DNA of 64,000 nucleotides, from positions 1-64,000 of the forward strand of contig NW_004798501.1 of assembly GCF_000002075.1 (NCBI RefSeq). Direction: 5' to 3'. Below are positions 24,401 to 37,300 of this stretch, one piece after another (position 1 is the first letter of the stretch; each line of letters begins with the position of its first letter). Made by a program: the position numbers and the translations under genes. The notes under the pieces were generated by a model. The model worked only from the letters and a program-made list of their open reading frames with translations. It ran no database searches and was not told the origin of the DNA. Source of the stretch: Aplysia californica (lineage: Eukaryota > Mollusca > Gastropoda > Aplysiida > Aplysiidae).

Positions 24401-27400
24401 CACTGTGAGGTTTGTTTACCTCACACCTCCACTGTGTTGGTTGACTTCTCCAAGATAGACATTGATCTGCGTATCTCGTCCGCTACAATGGAAGGTTAGC
24501 CACTCTGTTTTTGAATCATTGCCCTAAATTGTAGATTTCTCTAACAAAAATGGCATTCCCTTATGTTTTGCAGGAGCAAGCTAGGATATGGAGGAGTAAG
24601 AATGCCTATTAATATGCACTGAATAGCTCTCAACATGCAGCCCTAAACTGTACGTCTTTGAACTTTTTTTCTCCTTCGCGACAACCAACTTAGTTGAGTT
24701 TGTGACTTTGCTCTTTTTTTTTACGTATTATGATTGCTTGCTGTGTGTGACAGTGGTGGTTGTGTCACGATGTTGTGCTTTATGTCAGGGTCAGAGGTCA
24801 TTGTCTTGAGCTGGAAGGCTGATTCCGGAGAAGCCTACCACGAAGGTCCAATCCTCACAAAGTTCCTGCGCTACCACTGCTATTCCGATGCTGCTGATAA
24901 TGCAAGGAGAGCAGCGAGAGCAATGCACTTTCCCAAAGACGTCAGTGGTGTTATTTTTGTACTTTACTTTTTTTGTATATTTCTTCTTTCTTCTTACTGT
25001 TTTCCTAATATGTTACCATTGATATCTGCATTGTGTTTTCAATGTTTTATTCGTTTTTTCTAATGTAAGTAAGATTTGTTGTTTTTTTTCTTAAGATATC
25101 TGCTCTTTTCTCTGTTCATTGATCATATTTTCTATCCTGATGTCAGACTTACTTTTCTTAAGAATGCTGTCAATCTGATTGTTCTTCTTTTTGTGTGTCA
25201 TACCAAAGTTGTCAAAGCTATTGTTTAGTTAATGCAGTGCTGAGTTTTGCTACTGTGTTAATACCAGTATTGATGTTATCCCAGTTTCCTTCCTAATACA
25301 ATCAAACCTGTTCTAACGGCTATCTGAACGAGACAATCACCTGTACAAACTACCACTTCCCATTTTCCCCCTTCGTTTTTTAAAAATATTATAATGACAC
25401 TGTCCAAGATACCCACCTGTCTAAAACAAACACTTTTATCCTGACAATGGATGGTTGTCTTGGACCATTTCAACTGTAATTTACTTTCTGAACAAATCCC
25501 ATAATATGTCATCTCTTTTTTTTTTCTCCTAGAAATCAATACCAGAGGTGGACTGTGCTGAGATCATGGAAAGTGATGAAGGGCTTTATAAGTAAGAGCT
25601 GTGTCGCTTTTCATTCTTTTAGTGTTGGAAATTCTCCTGACAGGCAACAGAGAGACCAACCTCTTTGGGTTGTGTTCAAGGAGTACTGTATCATACTCCT
25701 TGGTTGTGTTCCAAAATGTCACTCTAGCCATAGGGCCCCGAGTATAGTCTCTATTTTTTTGCGGCATGCACCATATCTACCTTCTGTCATGTGTTACTGT
25801 TTCCATGTGCTCCTGAATAGTCTTTCTTAACCTTAGATTGTTTCATGTGTTCCTTGAGTGATGTGTTTAAAAAAATTACAAGTTCTCTGTTCGAACCTCC
25901 TCCTTCTGACCCGCGTCCCCTTTGAAGTTGCCTTTGACTTCTTTCCTTTTCCTATTTGCCTGATCCCTGCTCTGCCTTTATAATGACCTGTTTGCGGGTG
26001 TAAAACGCACAGAAAACCATGTGAATCTTACCTTTTTCCTTTCCCGGGTTTTTGATAAAATGGCACTTGTTCAGGGTTTCTTTTCTTCTCTATTATAAGT
26101 TGTGAAACAGGCGTCTGTGATGTAGCTGCTATTCAGCTAGGCTTTTCCCTGTGGCACCCAGAGGCCCCATGTTCGATTCCAGTGTGTGGAATATTTTTGT
26201 AGAGAATCTCATTCCTTCTGCTAGACTTTGTATCCATCCTGGCTTGGGCCTCCCTGACAAGCAAGATCAACCCCCCCCCTCCTCAATGGTCAATAGGGGC
26301 ATAAAAACACCTACATTTGGAAAAAAAATAGAGTTATGATAACATGGGTGACGGTTTTCACTCAAGTAATCATTTGACAGTATAAAGTTCTGGTTTTATT
26401 GTGGTGTGTTTTCCTTGTTTTTTTAAATTTATGTTCTCACCAGTAGCCAGAACTCTTTCACTGTGTTAGCTTTGCTACAGGTGATCCCCACAGAAACACA
26501 TATAAGCCTCCTATGTTCTCTGACATCTTAACTAGATGTTTCTTTTCCGCTCACAGATGGTTGTTGGCCCTGAGCAATTATGGAATCTGCTTGGTGAAAA
26601 ACACGCCCACCAAAAGAGGAACTATAGCTGAGGTAAATATGTCTTTAATTTCTCTATTAAGTAGCTTAGTTCTGTTACGCAGTTACTCGATTATGGTTGG
26701 AATTCATCACATATGACACATAGCTGCCACTTTCCCGCTAAATAGCGGAAACTCTGCTTCTTCTAGCTTTTCCCGCTACTTTCCTCCTTCCTCCGATGGA
26801 CCGCTCTCGGTCGCAAATTATGATACTTTTTTACACGCGGAAAACACCGAACCAGGAGAGAAACGAAAATGCAGCTTGCGCATGTCCGCCCGTAGCTTTC
26901 TACTTCCGTTCTTCTAGGCCTAGCGCTAGTTTCACATTGTTTATTGTTGTGGAGCAACACACTACAGTGTCGATCGGGCATCAGGACGTTGACGCGCCGA
27001 GTTGTCATTGAAAACAGAGGAAATTCGAGAGAAATTGATGCTGAATGCAAAAATAAAAGGAGCTGGAATGAGAAAGAAGCTGCCGGTGTGCGACTTGAAA
27101 AGTTCATGAAAAAATTGAACAAACCACTTGCTGCACTTTGCGTTTGGTGCGATAAAGAAATCGCGGCCTGCGGCACTACTGTACAATTGCGGTCCCGTTT
27201 GTTTACATGACGGCTATTGTGGCTGTTGAAGTGAATCTAGATAGAGATAATCTATCTCTAGATTATAATCTAGATTTACGCATATTTAGATATCTAGATC
27301 TAGATTAGATAGCCTAGGCTATTATTTTAAGGCCGGCTCTATTTCTCCCAACGTTCGGGAAAATAAACTTGAACTCTATTTCTCCAAACGGTTTCCGTTC

Positions 27401-28250
27401 TCGAGATTTGTTGATACAGTTGAGTCCACTTATAACGAGTCCTGAAACAACGAGAAGTCTGTTATTAAGACACTATTCTAAAACCCTGTTTTTCCCCCTT
27501 CTTTATCTTTGTAAATAAAATACTGCTACAGCGCAATCGGACAAACACAGGAGTCGGTTATAGCGGAATATTGCTGCTGCTGTGCACAGCGCTCAGGCCT
27601 GTTATACATATAAACCTTGCCAGTTGAGAAACTTGTAGATGATCTAGCGAAACCTAGGAGCTTACATCAACTCCCTGAGCAAAACATAGAATAGGAGAGC
27701 CCACGTTTGCCAACAATGAAGGCCGGAGCGAATGAGTGGGGAGGGTGTGGTGCGCAGACAAGCAGAACGCATCGTATGATAGGCCAGCCTAGTCTAGATT
27801 ATCTAGGCCTACCACTACCCATTCCCTCACTTCTCCGATGCGGGAATAGAGACGTTACAATGTTGTGATGGATGGAGTGAATGTGTAGTAACGTGCGCAA
27901 CAGACGAAACACACCACGGGGTGGGGTGGGGGACAACACAGTGGGGGAGTTAACCCAGAGCGCATTCTTTCTGATCGCCAGCGCCGTGCTGTCAACATCA
28001 CTAGCGCTAGATAAAGAAACCCGATTCGATTTTTGATCAAGTAAGACCTAGAGGTCATGTTGAACAAGGTCATCATCATGGGAGATAACAAAAAGAAATA
28101 AACTTTATAGATTAGGCCTACTTTATTATTTCTATTGAATTTATTACTGGATTCCTTATAACGAGAATCCTGGTATAACGGACATTTCGCACCGGTCCCC
28201 TCCCTCTCGTTATAACAGGATTCCACTGTAATAAGCGAATGGAGTGGCCC

Positions 28251-28347
<97 letters not shown>

Positions 28348-31300
28348 TGAGTGTGTGAGCATGTGTGTGTGTGAGTGTGTGTTTGTGTGTGTGTGCATGT
28401 GTGTGTGTGTGTGTGTGTGTGTACAGTGTGTGTGTGTGTCTGTGTGAGTGTGTGTAAGGTGGGAACGGGTGGGGGGGGGGGGGGGGGGCGGCGTGGAGGA
28501 TTTTTTTTTTTTACCTGGAAGATTTTAGTTTTTGCTGGGAGACTAAATGCAAAATAAGTTACCGCCAAGGTCGAGCAGTCTTGTTTTCTCGCAGTACCTT
28601 TTTATTTTCAAATGAAGTATAGATCTAGTCCGGGAACGTTGCCCAACCACAACTGAAGTATCTAAATATTCAGACATTTAAAAATCTCTAGCTTTAGAAA
28701 TTGAATTTGATGCAAAAAATGCTACTTCCCAGTCCTCACAGAATGGCAAAATGAAAGGATGACGCCTAAATCTCGCTTGAAATAACGAGAAAAAAAATCT
28801 CGAGATTGGGAACCGTTCGGAGAAATAGAGTTCAACTTTATTTTCCCGAACGTTCGGAGAAATAGTCACTTCGTTATTTTAATTCAGTTTAGACCTGCAC
28901 ACTACAGGGGCACTACTAAGTTAAGTGCAAACGGGATCGCAATTGTACTGGAGTGCTCAGTACAGCGGCAAAGGTGTTGCCTCCTTGATCCCATACTGCG
29001 CGCGCTCTACATCGATGTACAAGTTTAAAGTGAAAGAAATCTTTTTATAAGACACCAGCTGGCAGCAAACACTGGATTTTTAGTCACCAAGTCCAAACTG
29101 TGTCAAATTGACTCAAACTCAAATGCTTGTTAGTCAACTTAGTGCCTTTGTTGTTGTTGTTTTTGTTTTTTTTCAAATACATTTTAATTCTGTTGCCTAT
29201 GGTTAACAAATATGACAATTTTCTCTTCCAAAACCATAGGCTAGATTTTTCAGTATATTATATTGCCTCTGGATCTCACTGGTTTTACTCCAGCCTTCGG
29301 AGAGAGCGCGTCCGCCTTCGCATGAATTTCCTCCTTTTTTGAAATTCCTGAGTGGCAGCTATGATGACAGGATCTGTTACAGTTTTCTGCTAGATGAATA
29401 TTATTTGTTCATCTATTTGGTGTCAGAACTTCAGTCATATAATTGAAATGTGTGTGTGCATTTTTGTGTCTGTGTATGTGAAGAAAAAAGAAATGGTTAG
29501 GATGTTAAATACATTGCTCTTCTTCTGACTTACTTTCCATTGATGAATGGAACCTGATATGACATGTGACAAATAATGTGTATGTCAGGATAAAAGTAAT
29601 TATTCTAAGTAAAATTTTACTGGGGGTTTTTTTCATGTTTCGACACAGTTCATCTTTGGAATAAAAAATCATAAACCAATACAAAATAAATGACTGCTGT
29701 GGCCGTAGCAGAAACAGTACATACCAAGTCACAGAAAATACAAGATACAATAGATGATGTCAGAGGTGTTGTTGACTTTTTACCTGTCGCTTCTATTTGA
29801 TTATTGCCGTTTTCTGTTATTTTTTGTTATTACGTAGATTCTGATGGGTATGGATGTGACATCACTATTTTGTTGTTAAAACGGCTTTCGTACATATTTC
29901 TTAAGGTGAAAATGTTGACTGAAATTGTGTATATTCATGACACTTTCTCTGAGCTAGCCCTGAAAAAAAAAGGATTAATTATTGCTTCTGAAGAAATTGT
30001 TAACTCACTCAAACCTCATAATGAACAAGGCATTTTGGCAAAATAAATCTTCTTGGTTTCTGTGTTGCCTACTATTACCTTAAAGGTGTCTCACCAATGT
30101 AGTTTACAAATTGTTAATTCACAATTTTTTATTTTTTTTAAAGAAACAAAACTATTATTACGTCAGATTTATTCCTGATATTCTCTTTCAGGTGGCAGAA
30201 CGTATTGCCCCCATTCAACACACCATATATGGAGATGTGAGTATCTTGATGCACTGCTCACCTGGGAGCAGAAGTTTGGTAACTGTGAGACTCACTTTTA
30301 CTAAGTTGAAAATAACTGTCAAGTTATATAAATGAATCTTCAACTTTGATGCACTGCCTACAGAAGACAACTTGCAACGCCACTAGATTTGGAGGGGAAG
30401 ATGCTATGAAGTCCCATGAGAATCAGTCCTTAGATATTAGCAAAAAGCATCACTGGGGTGTGTTCTTGAACAAAACATTTTAACCCCTACCCAAGGAGTA
30501 CTGTATAGTACTCCTTGCCCCTACCCTAAGAATGGGCCTCACATAGTTGCCCACTGTTCCGAGCCACCCATATTTTCTTGAAAAATTGCTGTTGTCCCGA
30601 AATAAAAACTTGGCAAGCATACTTCTAAAACAGAAAAATTAGGCGTAGCAAAGAGGGGAACCAGATTCCATTGCAATGATGACTCTCGACTAACAGTGAC
30701 TGGTGACAGCACACACTAGGCCTCCTTGGCCAAGGCCACCACGCCGTACTCGATAGCTAGGTCTACACCTACACACACCTCCACCTTCACCATCGCGCCA
30801 TGCCTTCACCGCACACATCACTTGCACTAGGCCTAGGCCTAATGAGAGAGCGACTTTACGGAGCGACAGAACATCTTTCCTAGGGGCTAGCAGACGAAAG
30901 TTGCAAACCAGTTTCAGACCTGCCAACTTTCGAAAATCTAAAATTGGGAATTTTGAAGAGAGATCGGCTCAAGGGGGAATTAAGAGTGGCCCATGAGTTC
31001 AAAGACAGTTATATCACGTCACGAGCATGCAATGACGGTGAATGAGTCAGTAATAATAACAATAATAATAATAATATTAAGATATCTTCCTCTAACTCTC
31101 ATGGGGTTTACTCACCTATTTACACTTACACTATTATAGTGCAAGGGTTCAGGCCTAGGGCCTGCATGGCTGGCCAGTTTCGCATTCTGACGACATTGAC
31201 ATTATAATTATTTTTTGTTGTGTGTGAATTTCGGGAAATTGATCAAGATTTCTGTTGCTCGGGAAAACGAAAATTTGGGAGATTCCCGAAAAATTCGGGA

Positions 31301-34300
31301 GAGTTGGCAGGTGTGCAATATTAAGGTATAACGACTATGCGTAAGGTGTCCCTGATGCTTAGTCAATGTCCCTGATTTTGAGCAAGGCTGTCCCTGATAC
31401 CCACAGAGAGGGGTGGGCAGCTATGCCTCTATGCTGTGGGAAGTGGGAATAGTGTTCCTGTATTTGAACTGATTCCTTATATCGTAGGCTGTGAATGTAT
31501 TATGTAGGCCTACACTATTGTATCGAAAAAAGAACAAAGAAAAGGAATCTTTTTCTTCTATAGCATGATAGTAACATTGTACTCAGCTGTGAGGTTTTTT
31601 TCCCTCAGGTATTTGATGTTGAGTCTGATCCTAAACCAATGAATGCAGCCTACACAGGGATTGCCCTTGACCTTCATATGGATCAGATTCACTACGAGTC
31701 TCCACCTGGTCTTCAGCTTCTGCACTGTATCGAGTATGTATATCAGTAAACACTGTTTTGAGTATTTATGAAGAAATATTGTATCTAGTAGGCGTATCTG
31801 TATTGAGTATTTATGAAGAAACATGTACAGAGCATGCATATCTATCAACACTGTACACAGTACAGTTGAACTTGCTCTAACAGCCACCTGTTCAGGCCAA
31901 TGACCACTTCCTATTTCTCGCCCTTGCATTTAATACAGTTGAAGCTGCTGTAATGGCCAACTATGTAAGATAATCACCTGTACAAATGGCCACTTCCCAT
32001 TTCCCCTTTCTGTTGTTTTTTTCTTACAATATAATGACATTGTATAACATGGTGATTTGACGGTGCACCATATGTGTCATGACGTGGTGGAATCCGGCGC
32101 TCGGCAATTTTGGGGCATGTGGAGTTATTGGTATCATCTAAGAGCTTAATTATTTGCCTTACTTTCAATCAAAAAATTTCCCCCTATCTTGAATAGAAGT
32201 TAAGATATTTATGGTTCAAGGAGGTGGGGTCACCTGGTTTCAATGATAAAATGAACGAGAAAATGTCCGCCAAACTTTGGTAACTTCAATAGCTTGTGAG
32301 TCCCTCAAAACTTAAAAATTACATAATTTGTGCTTTTAATCAACGTTTTCAGTCAAAGCCATCACTGAGGTGCTGAAATGGCACGAATGGAAACCAGCAG
32401 ATAAGCTAGCCATAGCCCTTGTCCGAGATCGCTTAGCCAGCAGCCGTGAAGAGGACTCCTTCACGAAGTAGATTGTGATAGAGAAGGGAGTACAGCCTGG
32501 TGAAGGCAGGAGGAGCAGCCTGCGTGACCCCATAAGACGCTACAACAACCAGCTGATGATGGAGACAATCAGCCTGCCCACACTAAAATGGACCCTTATG
32601 AAGAGGGTCAAGGAAGCATGGAGCACCCCGTCTTCCTAAGATCCCAGTTCTGCATTCAAGTATTCAAGAGAAATACGTAATGAAAAATGATTACTGAATT
32701 GTTTCAGATGTGGCACTTTAAGTTAAAGAAGAAGGACTTTTTACAAGCATATTTTTTATCTATCATTTATTCATTTACTATGATACCTCCACAGATTTGA
32801 TGATGTCATCCAAGGTGGGGAAAATTTCTTTGTGGACTTGCATGAAGTGGCTCACAAATTCAAGAAAGAGTACCCGGACTTGTTCTACACACTGACAAGA
32901 GTCCCCTCTACAGCTAACACTGTAGATTATAACAGGTCTGACCTAATTTTGCTTAACACCGGGACTATAATAAGTGACCTAGTTTTTCACACACTGGGAC
33001 CATAACAGATGACCTAGTTTTGCTCACAATGGGACTATAACAGGTGACCTAGTTTTTTTGTATTATAAACTATAACAGGCGACCTAGTTTTGCTCACACT
33101 GTAAGTCACAACTGGTCACCTAGTTTTTCTGACAGTGGGACTATAACAGATGAACAACTGACACTTTTGATTATAACGTAACAGGTCACCCAGATCTTTC
33201 TGAAATCATGGTCTGTGTTACTGGCACTGTGGAGTTAACAGTCACCTTAGGTTTTCTTACATTGCAGACTGTAATAGGTTACCTTATATGGTAACTGAAT
33301 AAATTCTTGAACAATCAGGAGATTTTAGTTTTACTAATAGTGTGGACAGTATAGCAGTCTTTCCAGTTTTACTGATGTCATAGAGCTATATAAATTGAAA
33401 GAACTACATCAACTAATATTGCTGCCTATAGAATGGTTGGATGAAAAGTCTCCAAAAAAAATAATTACTTTCAACGTTTCAGGCAAAGACCCTTCTTTAA
33501 CCCACTCATACAAGCACAATCTTAATTAACCCTTTTACGATTTGGAGAGCACCACTGATACTGATAGGTCCTACTTCATTACTTGATTACTTTCCTCTCT
33601 GCTGTTTCTATCCTTTCTTTTTCTTAGCACTAAAAGACCATTATTGTGTCGATGTGTTTTTCTTTACTTAAAAAGAAAACAACCAAACATTAGAGGGAAG
33701 GAGGACACTGAGGTTATCTCAGTTCTGCAATATTTTGTGTCTGGTTGAAATTGAAAGGCACTGGAATTACCATCTTCTTGTTTCTACTCCAGAGATTTTC
33801 CTGCCCACGTGAGGATCCAGAGACCTCTGATCACAGTGAACCACAAAGACGAGGTGAGACCCTTCTGTCCTAGTTTGTTTTGTTTTTTGAGGGGGGGGGG
33901 GGTTGTCTCACAACCCTTTTCAGGTTCCATGCTAGTTGGTTCTATTTGTATAAGTCAGTTGTTGACGATGAGAATGTGAGTAAGTAGATAGCCTACAATA
34001 TTTCAACACTACAATGGAATGATAAGAATGAATAACAATTATTAGATTTATTTGTTAGTATTGACCATTTTGTCCTATTTGTGTGTAACTCAAAGTCTAG
34101 CTTACTTGCATAGGTTGTGTAATGGGTAGGATTTTTGCCATTGTATGCAGAAGAAGTGAGTTTGATTCCAGAGTGGGGAAGGTTTCTAGTTTCTGTTAAA
34201 TTTCTCCATCTATCGGTTAAGATGTTGTACTCAACACAGCCCACATAAACCATGACAGGCCACGTAAAAGCAGCTTGGTCTCCATAATCATCAAAATTGT

Positions 34301-37300
34301 GTAATTGAGAGCATCGAAAATGTGCTGTAGACTGCAAGCTTGGTCCTTGTGTCAAAATAAAGATTGTTTAGGTTTCTGACTGATGTTTTAATTTACTTTT
34401 ACTTTACTTTTCAGATCCAGCAGCCATTTAAATTTTAGTTAAAGCCCTTCGACCTGAATGCTTTACAAACAAATTTCAGCAGAATATTCGACAGCAATGT
34501 TCTTTCTCTTTGAACATGGTTTTGTTAAAGACATACAACACATTTTAACTGGGTAAGAAGAGATGATTGAGAAAAAGGGAAAGATGTAAATTCTTATTTA
34601 GTCCCATTTATGGATATTTTACTTCTTCTGCACAGATTGTCAGTGTATTGTGGCAGCCCATGCTGATTGCTCCTCTCCAAGTGCCTGAGGTAAGCTAGCT
34701 CTTTGCCAAGAGTTTTCCAAGCCAGTCAGAACTGATCAATGATGTTATCAGAGAGTAATCTAGCATCTGGAATCGCAGCCACGATTTTTGGCATTTTTTA
34801 GTTCGCGAATCGCGGCCGCGATTTTTGCATTTTTCAAAAAGGACAAAACAACAAAGCTACTTCGTAACATATTAGACATATATTTTGATCAGTTTTAAGA
34901 TGTCCATGTGTATCTGTGGAGAATATAAGTACATTACATTACATACTATTTATATTGTTGTCCATCTTTTATTTTTCCCTCTTTGTTGTGTTTTAATTTG
35001 TTGGAGTGTTAATTTTTCTAAAAATTGTTCTGATGATTTGTTTTTCTTTTTTTGCGTTTATACAGCATAATGTCATTTAATTTAATGCTGTTCCTACCCT
35101 TTTAAAAATATAAATGTGTTATGTTACTAATGTTAGAGCATGTCTCCACAAAAACCGAATGCTGACACTGGCACGCCCCAATTGTGTGTGATTCCATAAT
35201 TTACATGCAATATCCTGTAGGCCTACTTTTTCTCAAATTACACACGTTTAGGGTTAAAACAGCCGATCTTCGGATAGGTGGACACGTGCCCTTGTTTGTT
35301 AATTTTTGTGGTTATTTATCCGTGCTGTTCTAATTTTGGTTTCATTCTGTTGTGAAATCTAAATTTTTGCATTTTTACCCTGTGGGTGACTACAAATGAT
35401 ATTCTGAATGCTTAAAACAGAGCACAAGAAATTCTGGTGCTTTAGATTGTTACCTCTATCAACATATTGCTATACATACGTCGTCACAGAGAGTTGAAAG
35501 CTTGAAAATTAATGGCCACTTTTTGTGGCAACTTTTTGTGGCAACTTTTGGGCAAAAAATGCAGATGCTAGAGTAATGATAGCTTCATCTCCCAGATGGC
35601 GAAAGTAAAGTTCTCATAGTTATGTTATGTCTTTATTTTTTTCTTTTAATGGCTTTCATTTCATCACAAGGTATTTCAGGGCTGTCTGTCAATATGAATT
35701 TGGTTATAATGTATTTTCTGTTCGATTACCCCAACCTTGCCCCACCCTCTAGGTGTGCAGGGATGAAAACCAATCTGGCCCCCACATTCCACATCACTAT
35801 GCCATGTGCAGCTGTCTAACTTGATCACCCTCTGTATGAGCCCTTGTTGTCACTTTGCCCTGAGAAAAACATGAGTTGCACCAAAGCCAGGAGTAAGGCA
35901 ATGATTAGTTGAACAAGTTGTTAAAAAAAAAAATTCCTGTCATTTCGCCTTGTGGATGATGGCCTAGGCCAATAAGAGAATATCGAAATATTTGTTCGAG
36001 ATTTGAAATAATCAGCTGTGGCACTTGGCATAGTGTGTAATGAAGACAATCAGGATCAAAAGCATCTGTTCATAGAAGCTGCTTTGGAACGGACATTATT
36101 TTCATCAGTGGAGATAGAACTTAATATAAGAGTTAATAAAGTGTTGGAATGAGAGTTACTGAACATGTGTGCAATGTTCAAGAGAAGAGAAACTTTTTGT
36201 TAGAGAGTTTTGATCACAAATTAGGGAAATGAACTAAAATTATAGCATGTTTTTTTTTTGGGGGGGGGGGGGCTTTTTCATTTATAATAATGAACGTTTG
36301 TCTTCTTCCTTTTTTACAGAAAGATGTGGAGCCATTCTACAAAGCATACAAGCAGTTCTATACTATGATCCACTATCATGATGCTATGGTGAGTCAAACA
36401 TATAAGACACCTTAACACTTTTTTTCTTATGCAACTGTAGTTGACTCTGATCACTCACTTGAAAAAAACAAAACAAAACAAGCTTGCAGTTCTTGCAGAT
36501 TTATATAACATTGGTCTGTCATTAATAAAAAAAATGTTTTTGGTCAAACCTGGAGTTTTCCACTATTCAATAATGAATACTCTAACATATTGCTGCCTCT
36601 TTTCAAGACTGCCCAAGTTCATTGTTAGTGTATGAGCGTATTGGCCAACTGTCAAATTCTTTTTTCTTTTCGTCAGTCTAAAAGGTGCTATGTTGAAGAC
36701 CCTTGTTACCAGGCGTGGTTCGTCCATAGAGCACGGTCGTGCAGTGCCACCCAAAATTGTTCAATATTCTAATATTACGTAAAACACTCACAATAATAAA
36801 ATAAAAGAAGCCCGAAACAAACACTAGCCAAATATTATATCAAAACAAAGGTCCTCACTGGCGCCATAACTGTCACTTCTATGTCTATAGCGCCGTAAAA
36901 CATCTATTATGCCATGCCAAAGTCCACACGCTTTAGCTAAACAAAAGGATATTCAACGCTGTAACCTGACCTATAAATCACTCTTGGGGATAACCCAAGC
37001 GATGATGACACTCGTAGCGAGTTTGACGGTACATTAATATTAATAAGCCGGCACATCTCAAATGTGCTCCTGCCGAATAGTGCCGAAACATAACCCACAG
37101 TATGCAGTCTAAAAATAAACACGATAGACCGTACGCTATTCTTTGCCAATATTATGTGAGCCCCGGAGCAACCTAGCGGAGTGCTCAAATGAATTGTGAT
37201 TGGTTCATTGTTTGTTTTGCCACTAGCCTATTTTAAGTGACTCTGTAACCTTGAACCTGAGGGAGGTGAACGTGACCGTCCTATGAGTTGTGCCTTTGAA

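Larger units (their letters stand above)
27331..28873 (-). mobile_element. Mutator-like MITE, family M2, copy B, split by another element
   Basis: Opposite orientation to the copy at 2041. Ends GGCCGGCTCTATTTCTCC and its inverted partner with AGAAATAGTCACTTC, flanked by 9-bp direct repeats TTATTTTAA (27322-27330, 28874-28882). A TA-flanked P6 element (27417-28228) sits in its left arm, so M2 inserted first. A GT microsatellite fills its interior. Confidence 0.85.

Noticed and set aside
26763-27176. 137-codon minus-strand frame
   Set aside because: Opposite strand of the BED-like coding fragment; composition gives no protein-like motif.
27855-28568. 237-codon minus-strand frame rich in Thr-His
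   Set aside because: Runs through a GT/CA microsatellite and two transposon relics; no domain or splice evidence.
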